Below are positions 10,801-24,100 of a DNA stretch of 64,000 bases, one piece after another. The stretch is from positions 365,810 through 429,809 of the forward strand of contig JXTC01000277.1 of the NCBI GenBank assembly GCA_002914845.1, read 5' to 3'. How positions within the stretch are numbered: position 1 is the first letter of the stretch; each line of letters opens with the position of its first letter. Made by a program: the position numbers and the translations under genes. The DNA is from Trema orientale. Its lineage: Eukaryota > Streptophyta > Magnoliopsida > Rosales > Cannabaceae. A model generated the notes under the pieces. That model had not been told where the DNA came from and searched no databases. It was given only the letters and a program-made list of their open reading frames with translations.

Positions 10801-12055
10801 AAGAAAATTTCTTTCTGTGGTCAGGAAGCCTTTTAATTATGAGAAAACTCAAATTGCCGGTGCTTACACTTAAGCTGGTGTAACGATTTAATTAGTTATT
10901 GTAAGGGTGTATCTATTTTAGCAGACTGAGCATGCTTTCTTTCTATTCAGCCAAACTGCTGACTAGTCATGGCAGCCACATTGTTATGGAGATCAATGAA
11001 TTCTGGGATCATAAGGCGATGATTTAGTCATTTGGATCTTATTCCATCTGTATGGTACAAATAAGAATAAAGTTGGACTCTTCAATAACAGTTACGGGGG
11101 CATGTCATAAATTAAAGCTTTGAATTCTTTTCGACTTGCTCCAGTTTTTTGTCCCATCTGCTGACAATGGGGCTTAGTGGTTGTGTTACTTAAATTGTGT
11201 TTTCTACTTTTGTATTGAATACCATTTTTGAAACCCCTTGCTTGTTCAGTGAAGGTTCTTTCCTCTCTAAAATGAGAGTTTATTCTTTCTGAATAATATG
11301 TTCTAATATTGGTTAATTATGGAAAGGTTCTAAGTCAAGTAGAAAATTACTCTACGTTTTACCTTTCTTGTGGCACCATGAACAGGTAGCTGATCTAAAC
11401 CTTTTGAGAGCAGAAACGCACAAATTCGAATCTCACTATATTGATAACCTTGTTGGTAAGACAAGTGATGTCATTGATGCAATAGTTTCTTCTCAAGTTC
11501 AGCAATTCTTTTGATATAGAGGCAACCTGGTTGCAGGAAGCGAAAAGGATTGTTTTGAGAGGTCGCCTATAAACTCTGTTGATAAATTTTCTTGCCCCAT
11601 AATCCTATTCCAAGGACTGGATGATAAGGTAACAAAGTATTCTGGTAGAATAATGTTACTTTGAGTTTTTTAGACCAAGAGGACTATAACCAAAGTCGTG
11701 GTAGTAATCTTTGGAGAATACTATTGAGTTTGGAAAATCAATTCAATTGTTTCTCAGGTTGTACCCCCTGATCAAGCTCGGAAAATACATCAGGCACTGA
11801 AAGAAAAGGGTCTGCCTGTAGCGCTCGTGGAGTACGAAGGGGAACAACATGGTTTCCGGAAGGTATGTACTTAATACTTTTACACATATCATCAATTGTG
11901 GATTATAGTGAAAAGTTGTGTTAACTTAGTATAGTACACAGGCTGAGAACATAAAGTTCACACTGGAACAAGAAATGGTTTTCTTTGCACGATTAATTGG
12001 ACATTTCAAGGTTGCAGATGAGATTACTCCAATCAAAATTGATAACTTTGACTAA
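4824..12055 (+). CDS. S9 prolyl-oligopeptidase-family serine peptidase, copy A (no transit peptide)
   Basis: Predicted 683-residue alpha/beta-hydrolase peptidase of the plant acylaminoacyl-peptidase / dipeptidyl-peptidase-like S9 group. Such enzymes cleave short or N-blocked peptides; the exact substrate is unknown. Coding exons: 4824-5014, 5146-5333, 5835-5939, 6026-6097, 6317-6464, 6735-6817, 7051-7106, 8096-8232, 8354-8444, 8549-8614, 8805-9027, 9641-9742, 9961-10046, 10130-10252, 11386-11455, 11537-11628, 11758-11862, 11942-12055. All donors are GT; exon 6 uses a weaker AAG acceptor. The N-terminal 400 or so residues should form the beta-propeller. The catalytic domain shows SHGGPT (oxyanion region, about 452-457), nucleophile Ser533 in GGSAGG, Asp610 in GLDDK and His642 in GEQHGFR, so the triad is intact. 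Exons 2-18 match copy B in length. The start at 4824 corresponds to copy B's internal Met55 (MATS); an upstream in-frame stop at 4788 excludes a longer protein. Probably cytosolic. Confidence 0.9.
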
Positions 12056-14284
12056 GCATTTGTCATGGAGGTACATGATTCTGCTTCTCGGTGCATGCTT
12101 GTTCAAAGATGAAGTCAAACTCTTAAGAATTTATGATATTATCTGATAAAGACACCTAGACTAGTTGAACTGCTGGAAGATTGTGATACGCTGCCATGTT
12201 TGACCACTTTAAATTGAGCCTGGAACTTTGGGACTTTGCGCGCACCAATAAAATTGATACGAATTTGAATATTTGCTTCCATTTTCCATTATATGCCATA
12301 GTTGTTTCATCGTTCTTAGCACTCACTTTGGATGAACATTTTTTTTTTTTTTTTTTTTTCATGTGGCGTCCCATTTAATCTCGAGCTATGAGAATATTTC
12401 CGACCTTGTATAAGCTAAACTTGGAGCGTTTTTGTTTCATTGTTAGTATTTACCAATAAAAGTTATGACCTGTTTTGTGACTCTTATGAAAGGTCATAAA
12501 TAAAAGTGAAAAATAGTCCTAAAAGTCATTTGAACCAAGAAAAAAAAAATACAATAAAGAAAGTAAAAATAAAAAACTTCTAATTTTGTCCATTGCCTGC
12601 GGGCCGCGGGCTGAGAACAAAATGTTTGGTCCCCTTATAGAAATGGGTTAAGTAGACAATTATCATTTTTTTCAAATATTTAACTAAATTTACCCTTACT
12701 GTTAGATTCTATCACTTTTGGGAGGGAATTAATCAAGAATCTGTTAAGAATTCATCAAGAATCCGTCAAGAATCTATCAAGAATCTGTCAAGATTACCAC
12801 TGATGTCAAGAATCTGTCAAGACCGTCAAAAATTTGTCAAGAATTCATTTAAAATAGTGGTATGGTGGTAGATTTAATTAATGAGAAAAAAAGTGATATT
12901 TATCTAATTTATTAATTATAGTAAATGTCGTTTAATTATTATTATTATTCTTCATTTTAGTAAATGTCCATTATTTTTCACATTTATAATAAATGACCAA
13001 AAGATTATATATATATATATTCGATATATCAATTTTATTTAGGAATTCTTATAAATATCCAAGCACAAAGTTCAAAAATTAAAAAATCTCAGATGAGTTG
13101 AATATTTTGAAAAATCTCAAATCGATTTAGAAATATATCACTTTTCAAAAGTTAAATCGCGTTACTTAGGGTAATTAATTAAGATTGGTTACTTTAAGTA
13201 ACTTAGGTTTTTGTACAAAAATGCCCCACTTTTGGGGTCTTATGTCACTAAACAGCCCTTTATATTTTATGAACATGAACCTTTTTTTCATAGTAATGTT
13301 TGTCCTTGTTCCAATTTTAACCCTCCTACAAAACCATGCTTTCTCATCTCCTTCTTTTGCTCAAACAGTTGCCGACGCCACCTTACTGCTCTAATCCACC
13401 ATAATCGGCGATGAATCATGAAGAAATCAACAAAACTCGACAACTATTCATTACCTCTCTTCTCTTTCTCTTCTCCCATCCTTATATTTATATCTCATTA
13501 TTTTTTACGGTTTTCGACGATTGTTACACCGGATCAGGCATTGATTTTAATTAGCAACAATAGTGATGTCGTGTAAAGCTTTAGCCAGAATGTCGTATAA
13601 ATTTACAAAACTACTATGTTATTCTGAAGCAGCATTAGGTGTTTGGTAAATTATAAAATCTGTGTAATGTAGAATTATATTTTGGGAAATTTGTATTATG
13701 GTTTTAAAAAGCAATCTTTATCATATTTCTTAAATTTTGTTTAAAATAACGATTACAAATCTGTTGACTAAAGGTAGAAATTCACCAAACATTTCTCTCC
13801 CATATATATGTGTATATATGTGTGTATATATATATATATATTTCTATTCGAGTTTAAAAGCTTAAAACAGCCTCAAAATGCAAGCCCAGATGGGCAATTA
13901 TATATATTGTGGTTTAATTTCACATAAACATTTTATTCAAGAGTAATCTAAAAAAGAAAAAAAAAAAAAAGGAAACTCAATTTGAGGGGATCTTTTCATG
14001 TTTCCAACTCAAGATGTTAAGATCAAAAAAGAAAGTTTGAAACGACAAAATGTGAGATTAGTAGTATTTTGGGGTAAAATGATTTTCATAGGAGCATTTT
14101 GTAGAGTAATTTTTTTAGGAGTATCATAATATTAGTGACCATAGTAATCTATGATTTTTTAAGGACTAACGCTAGCAAATCACTAATATAGTGTATCCAT
14201 CACTAATTATTATGACACTGATAGTCTTACAAAAGTCCTTTGTTATCCAAATTACTCCTTATTTGGTTCATCTCCCTATAAAAT
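12056..14284. other. Copy A 3' flank and repeat-rich spacer, no gene
   Basis: The copy A 3' untranslated sequence comes first, with a long T run at about 12339-12359. After it come AT-rich DNA, an 11-bp minisatellite (listed separately) and a TA-rich microsatellite near 13805-13842. Overlapping small ORFs at 13185-13414 have no recognisable domain and low complexity; I do not treat them as genes. Confidence 0.6.
12733..12846. repeat. Minisatellite, about 11-bp unit TCAAGAATCTG
   Basis: About ten units of TCAAGAATCTG and close variants (TCAAGAATCCG, TCAAGAATCTA, TCAAGAATTCA), with one spacer of about 7 bp inside. No coding potential. Confidence 0.85.
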
Positions 14285-14523
14285 GACATGGGTCGGACTA
14301 ACTTGGGCCGAAATAACTTTTTGTGTATTTTTCTAAAAATAATATTTTTAGGAGTGCCAATAACTTCTTGACTATAACTCAAGGATTTTTTTACCATAAA
14401 AATATCATTATTTAGGACATCTTATCTTTGACTATAAGTCAAGACATTCTTGACACTCCTAAAAATGTCACTTAAAAAATTGTACAAAAAAGTAATTTTG
14501 GCCCAAGTTAGTCCTACCATGTC
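14285..14523. mobile_element. MITE-like inverted-repeat element, about 239 bp
   Basis: The left end GACATGGGTCGGACTAACTT followed by GGGCC is answered at the right end by the complement of GACATGGTAGGACTAACTT followed by GGGCC. Pairing extends inward through ACTTTTTGTGTATTTTTC / ACTTTTTTGTACAATTTTTT and ATTTTTAGGAGTG on both arms. The long inverted termini, small size and lack of coding sequence fit a MITE. I see no clean target duplication, so the superfamily is open. Confidence 0.65.
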
Positions 14524-14691
14524 CTTTTCTCTTCCCTTTTCCCCCACTAAGAAATTGGGCCTGAGGCCCAAGATAGGGTCGGAAACCCGCAGCTCAAGTG
14601 GCGTTCAAAGTAAGCAACGGCCAATGGCAACATAACCGCTTCCCGCCAACCAAAGAGTGTCCTCTCCTCTCTCCTGTCCTGAACAACGTCA

Positions 14692-15388
14692 TATATAGAG
14701 AGAGAGAGTGTCTAAGTAGTAGTAGTTGTTGCTCTCTCTGTCTCAAATCTGGTCTAATCGATCCCTCTTTCCTCTGATCAATTTTAAGTATTCAAGTCAG
14801 GGTTTGAATCTGTATCTGAGATATCATCCAATTGCTTGAATTTGCCGTTCAAGCTTCTCTGGTTTTGCTTCGTCTTGTTTTGTAACAAGTAGGTTTTTTT
14901 TTTCCTCAGAGACGAACAAGATCACTCAATTCTTGATTCATCTATCATCAATTTTTCTCAGTTCTGGGTTTTGTCTATCACATTCGATTAGATTGGGTTG
15001 GCGGTTCTTGTCGTTGACAAGTTTATTTTTCGGTCCTTCGATCACGAGGATTTTCACAAGTTCTACGCCATGACTCAATCGTCTTGGTAAATGAATATAT
15101 ATGTATATATATATGTATATATATAGATATTATAGTGAAGTTGCATTCTGACATGTGAGTGATTTTGCTCTTGCGAGATTTTGGTGGCCATTATTGTCAA
15201 AATCATATTCGAGTTCGTGTCGAAAAACGATTTTGAAGAATGAAGGGTCTAAGTTTCCTGTGTCTATTCAGTATGGTTTAATTTTATATATATATATTTA
15301 TTTTATTTTTCTCACTATTGCGCTTGTCTTGTTGCACTTACTTTTCAGGGCATCGAAGGGAATTAATGTCCTGGATTTCAAGTCTTAG
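14692..15388 (+). other. Promoter-like region with a spliced 18-codon ORF (candidate transcript)
   Basis: TATATA at 14692-14697 is followed by a GA/CT-rich leader typical of plant 5' untranslated regions. An ATG at 15070 reads MTQSSW across an apparent intron (15087-15348, donor TTG|GTAAAT, acceptor with a pyrimidine tract and CTTTTCAG) and ends at TAG 15386-15388, giving MTQSSWASKGINVLDFKS. No longer coding frame follows before peptidase copy B at 17719. It could be a long leader of copy B, a noncoding or micropeptide transcript, or the head of a dead gene. The sequence shows only the signals; transcription is inferred. Confidence 0.35.
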
Positions 15389-17152
15389 GAGTAAGGACAG
15401 TATATGGTTCTGAACCTTCTCGTTTGTTGATGTTTTATATATGTGAGATGCTTACACACTCTCTGCTTGACAATATCCTTTTCTGACTGGTTAGGCTTTG
15501 GCTTTTCCCTGGGGCTAGGTAATTGATAATACCAATGACACCTTCTATCTAAGCTTGTTTCGAATTTTTTGGCTGAATATAACATTTCATGAAGTTTGAA
15601 ATAGGTGGGGAGTAGGCTGTCATAATAAGTACTACTAAGTTTATACTTCTTGAGTTTCAAGTTTAAGCATATTCGTCCTTTACTTGTTTGATGAAGGTGG
15701 TAGGGGAAAAAAAAAAAAAAAGAAAAACAAAGAATTTGGACTGAATATTATTGAACTTGTGTTAAATGATATTTCCAACCCCATATGGTGACATGTCTAA
15801 CTGTGTTTATTGGTTAGAGAAGATGCAGACCTAGGTTGCGGAAAAAAATCGATTCGAATTTTATCGACTTCTCTTGCTTAGTTTTTGTATCCTTTATATG
15901 CCTGGGGCTTGTGTACCTATTTTTGCGAAGTCTGGGATTTGCCGGATGTTATGGTGTTGCAGAAAAAGGTCTATTACCAAACCTCTGATTTTCACCAATC
16001 AGTAAGTGTATTCCTAATGATTCGTGGACCAGATGGGGTTCTTGCATTTCTTTTGAGCATCTGATCCGTGTGACTGACATCAGAATGGATGCTTGTGATT
16101 TCCAAAATCGAGCATATTGAGGTTTTGTCCCCTAATCACTAGTAATGTCTATTGTTCGATGTTACATAACCTGATCACCAGAGTTATTACCTTTATTCCC
16201 TGCATATATGTCATTGGAATTCAGTGTGTTTTAAGTCAAAAGGGGATACTTACATGTGTATCAACAAGACTCTAGTCCCAGAAAAATCTGCACATTTGCT
16301 TTTAATCCTATATTTCATATTCAGATTGCGGGTGCTGAATCCGGTTGTGTGGGATTCGCAGCCTCATATCCCCTGTAGACCGAAAAGGGTACTTCAGTAC
16401 AGTTTGTAATTTGAACTGACCGATATCACAATTTACACTGTATTATGAGTTGTCTATTCTGCTCAACATTATACTGTATTCATGTCATGCTTTTAATACC
16501 ATGTCACTGATTCCTTGGTTCGATGCATTAATGCTTCATTCCCTTTTAATTCTTTATTCTTGTCGTCTTATTTGTGGAAAGAAATGATGTTGAACAAAAT
16601 CGGTGTTCCACTAGAAGCGAGCTGTTTCAGTAAGTTTCGTTTCGCTCTAATTTTAAAAGCAGAACGAGAAGAAGAGTTCAAATGATGCTTGGCTTTCAAA
16701 TTCTGATATGCTTTCTACAAGTGACTTCTTTTGTTTTGAAAGTGATCATCAAGTATCAACTGAGGTTGGAAAGTTTCAAATTCTGAGGGTATGCAATGAT
16801 ATGCTTTGTTGACTGACTTCTTTTGCAATGAGGGTGGTCATTGGCAGTCTCAACTCATGTAGTAAAAATCAGAAATGGTGTCGACTGTTGAAGGAAGTTG
16901 GTATGTTGGTTGACGTGTACTGCTGTAACAGAGTTTAGACCGTAAAAAGGAAAATTCAGTGTTGCTTTCTTATATTTTGGTTTGGATGTGGTCGTTAAGT
17001 CTCAACTGAGCTTGCAAATAAGTCCCAAGTTCAGGTCAACGAATATCTAATACCGGAACGGATCGATGACTAGATAAGAAAAATTATTCTTTTGTCTTTT
17101 CAAATGCTCTCGTTTTCACTCTGTGAAAAGTCGAAAGTTTAGATATAATCTT
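15389..17152. other. Spacer, no recognisable gene
   Basis: Less AT-rich than other spacers, and possibly transcribed from the promoter-like region upstream. An ORF at 16224-16409 contains LRVLNPVVWDSQPHIPC-like sequence after an AG acceptor-like site, with no family I recognise. At 16690-16860 two imperfect copies of a TTTCAAATTCTGA...GACTTCTTTTG segment suggest a local duplication. Confidence 0.4.
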
Positions 17153-17424
17153 GGGAAATTAAAATAAATAGTAGTAGTTTTGACTAAAACGACTTTTTTA
17201 AGGGTGATTTGCAAAATAATTTTTCTAATTGTATTTGTGTTTTGTGATCTGAGGGTCACATAATTTGTGACTATTAATTAGTCTTTGAAAAGTCATAATT
17301 TTATAGTCACAAATTACGTGACTCGTCGTCGTACAATTTGTGATACTATTAAAAATATCAATTTGAAAAAAACTACTAAAAAAATCATGTTATTCCAAAT
17401 TAGTATCATCTAAGTCAATTTCCC
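17153..17424 (+). mobile_element. Mutator-type MITE, 272 bp, with 9-bp target duplication
   Basis: Begins GGGAAATTAAAATAAATAG and ends CTAAGTCAATTTCCC, so the terminal GGGAAATT is inverted. It is flanked on both sides by TATAATCTT (17144-17152 and 17425-17433), a perfect 9-bp direct repeat as Mutator-like elements make. Inside are inverted TCACAAATT / AATTTGTGA motifs. A second copy in the opposite orientation lies at 32492-32775. It sits about 290 bp upstream of the peptidase copy B start. Confidence 0.85.
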
Positions 17425-17718
17425 TATAATCTTCTCTCTCTTTTCAGGTATTGGTGTTATAATAAGCTATGATAACATGAGCACTTACTTCCCCTCAATT
17501 TAATATATGGGTCTATTGGCCCCTTATTTATCACAACAAAGGCCCCCTTATCTTGAGGTTACTGTGAATTTCTCTATTCAACTTGGAACGATTAATTTCG
17601 TTTTAACCCATCAAATAAATTGTCTTATACTATTATTATTGACTTTTTTTTTTTCTTTTTTGGTTAGGTCATTTTTATTATGAAATAATATTAATATATA
17701 TTTTTTTCCCTCAGTCAA

Positions 17719-18109
17719 ATGGCTCTCTCACTCTCATCCTCCATAGCCAGTATTAGTAGCTTCTCTGCTTATTGTTCCTCCTACTCATCTTCTACTCTCC
17801 GCCTCAACCGTGTCACTCGTCGACTCATCTGGATAATCTCGACGAAGAAGAAGAAGCAGCAGCAGCTTCAGGGCTGTAAGAGAATGGCTACTTCAGCACT
17901 TAATCAAGAAAGAAGCACTGCTCCTTACGGCTCTTGGAAGTCCCCCATCACCGCCGATGTCGTCGCCGGCGCCTCCAAGCGACTCGGTGGTACTGCCCTC
18001 GACTCCCATGGTCGCCTTATTTGGCTCGAATCACGCCCCGCCGAAGCAGGGTACCTAAATCTTTAATCCCCACATAATACACACATATATATATGTACCT
18101 AAATCTTTC

Positions 18110-18167
<58 letters not shown>

Positions 18168-21100
18168 TCAGACGAGCGGTTCTAGTAAAAGAAGCGGAGG
18201 AATTGGGGGAAGAACCCGTTGATATTACGCCCAAGGACTTTGCGGTACGGACGGTCGCCCAGGAATACGGTGGCGGGGCTTTCACGGTTTCTGGGGATAC
18301 TGTCATTTTCTCTAATTACGAGGATCAGAGGCTGTACCAGCAGTTCATTGATTCCAAAGGTCACATCTTATTTGTTGCTTATCTTCCTCAGCTCAGTGAT
18401 ACTTCGATAGATATTCAGTTGTGTTTTATCCCTTTTTTTTTTTTTTTTTTATTTAGTATGCATCTTATTTGTAATCACTCTTATATGGTTTATGCCATGT
18501 GAGAGTTTGAATGCTTGATTATGTAATCTCTTTTGCAAGCTTTTTTTGATACAATTCAGTATATTCTAATCCATAGTGATGGCGTTGTCACAAACGTGTA
18601 TGCCAATAAGATTTTTACTGAATGTATTATCAAAAGCTGCTGATATTTTTGTATTCCATGACAAAACAGATTCTTCTCCCAAGCCACTTACCCCGGATTA
18701 CGGTGGGCCAGTAGTCAGTTATGCTGATGGGGTGTTTGATCCACGCTTTAATCGTTTCGTCACTGTCCGGGAAGGTAGGTTTTTGAGATTTTTCTTTTCA
18801 TTTTTCATGGCCTTTCTGGTTCATTTTTATTAAATGTTTACTCTAATGGTCTCCTTTATTCCTTCTGCTTTGTGTAGACCGTCGTCAAAGTAGCACAAAT
18901 GCAACTACAGAAATTGTAACGGTTGGGCTGGGAAGTGACGAAATTCAGGGTGAGGATCACAAGAGGAAATATTACCAGTTTTCTTTTACTGTATATATTT
19001 GTCGAAGTAAAATATTCTGAACTCTTAAGTGTTTCTTAATTAGGTCCTTGGGCATTAGAATAGTATAGCAGTATAGTTGTTGTCTTTTCTTTCTCTCTTT
19101 CTTCTTCTTCTTCTTCTTCTTCTTCTTTTTTTTTTTTTTTTTTCCTTTTTTGATGATATTTACATGTCGACAAAGAAAAATATCAATTTCCTCATTGGAG
19201 TGTTGTATGATATTCAGAACCAGAAGTACTAGTTGGTGGAAATGACTTCTATGCCTTCCCTCGTTTGGACCCCAAAGGTGAACGAATTGCATGGATTGAA
19301 TGGAGTCATCCTAACATGCCGTGGGATAAAACAGAACTGTGGGTTGGTTATCTATCTGACAATGGGTAAGCAATTTCATTTTGTAATCACATAGCACTTC
19401 TTTTTGTGTCATTTCCTAGATTATATAGTTACAACCTTTAGAAATATCTTCCTTTTGATAAATATATTTACTCAGTGTATGACATACAGATTGATTTTGT
19501 TTATTTTTCTTTTGAGTTGATTTTCTTTGTTTTTCTTTTGAGTTTTATGTATGTATCTAGAAAGTTTTCCTTGATCCTGTTACCTCTATGCTTTTAGTTG
19601 TTTCTTTTTTTGCTTCAACTTGATAGCATTGATATCTTGATGCAGAGAGATATACAAGCGCATATGTATTGCTGGCTCAGATCCAACAATTGTGGAGTCT
19701 CCAACGGAACCGAAGTGGTCTTCTTCTGGTACATGTGTTTTTTGCTTGATTGATAAACCGACTTTGGGGATATTTCTTTAGTAGGAAAGGAAAAAGGCAG
19801 TGTACATGTGTTTGACAGTGGTAATCTTCCCTGCAAAATTTTCCAGATCCGTAGTTACGGATTCCTGGCTATTACTGGGTTGCAACCAAATTACAGTCTC
19901 TTCTTATCTGCTCTATTTAATACCTTTTGTTTGTTTAAGTAAACAGTATTCATACATTTGATGCTAAAGTTTGCTGCTTTTCATATGTATCCAAGAATTT
20001 AACACCTTATCAGTTTGAATATGTAGTTTCTAAGCTATTCATGATTTAATTTGTAATGTTTAAATTTGTGCAGGGGAGTTATATTTTATAACAGATAGGA
20101 AAAGTGGGTTTTGGAATCTTCATAAGTGGGTAAGTTCAAACTTTGATGTTTCTCATGACCTTATTTGTTTGCAAATAGTATAACCAGCTTTAATCAATTT
20201 TGTTTCTTAGGACTTGTTACTCACAAAAAGATACACCCACTGTTAGACATAATTCATTGGTAGAATGCAATATTTCTGTTTGTTAAATACAGAATGCATT
20301 AATATTCTCATTACTTTAAAAGATTGGTTGAGATCTTGAATTAATATATTGTGGTTCGTCACATTGGTAATACTGGTTCTGTGGAAACTTGAAATAAAAT
20401 CATGTTGATATGTAGATGTTTGGGAAAAGAGCACGTTGATATTAATTTAATGTGATATGGGTTAGAGTTATGAAACGGTATGAACTTTTGAACTAGTGTT
20501 GAGGTTATTAATATGTCGTGTCAAACTTGTCATGTGATTGAGGCAGCTGGAAAAATGTATAAAAGATTCTAGTACTATAATTATTACAATTGGAGTTGAA
20601 TCACATGTTACTCCAACTTTTTTCTCGGGCAACATCAAGGTTTTTAACTTGGAGACAAAATTTGTAGATCTAGAAGTAGCTTTTATAACTCCACATGCCA
20701 TCTCGAGAAATGTTCACTGCGTGTATTCTGATGTGAATGAAAATAAGGTTGTTTCAGTTTGCAATCCTCTCCTAGGGTTTAGAAAGACATTGTATGAAAC
20801 TCCCTCTAGCGAATTCCTGTAGAACACTCTATGAAATCTTAAATTTCTTCTGATTATTATCATGTATTGGAGTGGGAGGGTAGTTGTCTGTTATATGAAA
20901 CCCTTAAATTGACAATTACCTTTAATTCATTATATGAAGTGCTGTGCATCTTGACAGGAGAAAAATATTTGGTGTTTTCCATGGCTAGAAACAGTTTTCT
21001 AATCCAACACTGAATAACTGGTGTCAATTGGGGTAAATTAAATAGATTTGTTATCATTATTTTTCATACGTGTATTTTTACAGGTTGAGTCTGACAACAA

Positions 21101-24100
21101 GGTGGTATCAGTTTATTCCTTGGATGCAGAATTTTCCAGACCTTTGTGGGTTTTTGGGATAAGATCTTATGAGTTTATTAAGAGCCATGAAGGAAAAAGC
21201 TTGATTGCTTGCTGCTACAGGTGACATGGGAAGCTGTGTTAGCCGTGTTGTGCATTCTTTATTTGTGTATTCATCTTGGTTTCTTCTGCAACTCTTGATG
21301 AGCATTTATATCCATTTTTAGTTGTTTTACCATTTGGATTTTGCATGCAGGCAGAAAGGGAGGTCATACCTTGGAATTTTGGATGATGTTCAGGGCACTA
21401 TATCTTTGCTTGATATTCCTTTCACTGATATGGATAACATTGTACTGTCAACTACCTTATCCTGACTAAGTTACTGGTGGAAAAAAATTCGTTAAGTTTG
21501 GTGACTGTGGAAGTAAAATAAAGTTTAATGTCTGCGATTTCCTTTTCAGACTTCAACAGAGCGCTACCTGTATGTGGAGGGAGCGTCTGCAATTCACCCT
21601 TCATCTGTTGCTAAGGTGCTGGAGCCACCTCATTGTTCAGATTGTCATCACAATTTATTTACTTTGAATAGCCAGAAATACTTACTACAGTATTAACTTT
21701 GAATACTGTTTTTATGCTTTTCACATTGACTCCTTTCCTCTTTTTTTTTTTTTTTTTGGATGGGGTCAGGTGACCTTAGATGAGCCAAAGTCAAAAGCAG
21801 TTGAATTCAAGATTATTTGGTCCTCATCACCCGATTGTTTAAATTACAAGTCGTATTTCAGCCTACCTGAGTTAATTGAATTCCCAACAGAAGTTCCTGG
21901 TCAAACTGCCTACGCATACTTTTACCCACCATCTAATCCTGATTACCAAGCTGGTCAGGAAGAAAAGCCTCCACTGCTATTGAGAAGCCATGGTATATTA
22001 AAATTTTGACATGAATGATTCATATTTTCCCCTGCAACCAATAGAAATCTATTCAGTTTTTCAGAGACTATACCATCCTTTTGCTATGAACATTATTTTT
22101 TAGGACTCGTGATCCCTTTCAAACCAAAAGAAAAACATAGGTTTCAGTTGAACGAAACTTAGATCTGGGGATATGCAAGAATTTTATGTAGATAATTGAT
22201 GCATTGGATTTTTCTGTCTCATGTTAGCCACATCACAATTAAGCTCATAATATAGGCTGTTCCTTAGATTTTCTGAACGTGGACAGATGTGGGTGGGGTC
22301 ATTGTAGCTTTTCATGAAGAATAGAGCTTTCCAGTTGTCCATCCCTCTAAATGAAAAAGTTCTTTAATTTGGATAGTAATGCGACTTACCTGTTGTTGGA
22401 AAATGTGCCAATGTTACAAAATATGGAGCCTCTGACTGCAATGTCAAAGTGTCAAGGTTATTTATGAAGAATTTTGCAACCAGAGCTGGGGATTTATCTT
22501 ATTTTCAGAAGAAAAGTTGGTGAAAAATAGACTGTAGCAGAGTTTCATTGATGAGATTGGTTGTAGTTGTGAGATGGGCTAGCTGACCGGAATGAATGCT
22601 TCTTAGTTTCTGTGCACTCTCTTGCTTTTTGCTAACTTTGTGTTCTCTTGAATAAATGAATGAATTGTGGTCAATCACTTTGGCTGTAGGGAATTTGTTA
22701 CAGCATTACTATTCCTAAATTATTGCAGGAGGCCCCACTGCTGAAACACGTGCATTGTTGAATCTGAATATTCAATATTGGACTAGTCGCGGTTGGGCTT
22801 TTGTTGATGTTAATTATGGTGGAAGCACTGGTTCGTTTTTAGCTTTTTCTGTAATTACTGACCAGAGTTTGTTGTATCTAATCCCTCTTACAAATATTTT
22901 GTCAGTTGTGGTTAGTGTTGCCGACTAAAGAAACGTTTTGGCAGAGAATAACCCTCTATCTGATTCTAGTTTTGTTCCAGGTTATGGAAGAGAATATCGA
23001 GATCGGCTCTTGGGGACATGGGGAATTGTTGATGTCAATGACTGTTGTAGTTGTGCTAAATTTTTGGTAAATGATTTCTGTACTCTGGTAAACCTCAAAA
23101 ATGGTATTCTAGATAACTGCTCAAGCTATGTTCATATGTCTTATTTATGCAGGTGGGTACTGGGAATGTAGATGGAGAGAGGCTGTGTATTACTGGGGGC
23201 TCTGCTGGTGGTTACACTACCTTAGCTGCTCTTGCGTTCAGAAACACATTTAAGGCAGGAGCTTCCTTGTATGGTGTGAGTACCTGATCTTTCACTCTGG
23301 TCTCTTTTCTCTCGGTCTGTTATCATGATGAACAGCTAAACAAACCTTCCATCAATTGCTATGAATATCAAGGAAAAGTAGTCTTTGGATTGTTTTTCTT
23401 CTTTGAATTTAAAGTGTAACATCTTATCCAACTTGTACCTGAAAAAAATTCCTGGATAAGATTTTGTGGAACAAATATTTTCTGAGAGATGGTGGCGCTT
23501 CAGATCAAAATAGAAAAGAAGGTTTGGACCAGAATCACTGAAGTCTACTATGCAAAATAACTAAATTAGATTGCATTTTACGGTATTTATATGCATTAAT
23601 ATGCAAATGCTTTGCATCAAGTGGAAAATTACTTAACATGATGTATCTTGTGGCACCATGAACAGGTAGCTGATCTAAACTTGTTGAGGGCAGAGACACA
23701 CAAATTTGAATCTCACTACATTGATAACCTTGTTGGTAAGACTAGTGATAACATTGATGCATAAATTTGTTCTTGATTTAGTTACTGTTGTAATATGGAG
23801 GCAAGCTGATTGCAGGAAGTGAAAAGGATTACTTTGAGAGGTCGCCAATAAACTTTGTTGACAAGTTTTCTTGCCCTATAATCCTATTCCAAGGATTGGA
23901 AGATAAGGTAAGAAAGTATTCTTTTGGAATGATGTTACTCGGATTTGAGTATTTTAGACTAACAGGACGAAACTAGAGTCTTTGTAGTAGCAACCTTTTG
24001 AGAATTTGATGGGTCTTGGAATCAATTGATTTGCAGGTTGTACCCCCTGATCAAGCTCGGAAAATATATCAGGCATTGAAGGAAAAGGGCTTGCCTGTGG

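Noticed and set aside
18972-19292. 106-codon minus-strand ORF with a poly-Lys run
   Set aside because: Reverse translation of a TTC/T repeat in intron 4 of peptidase copy B.
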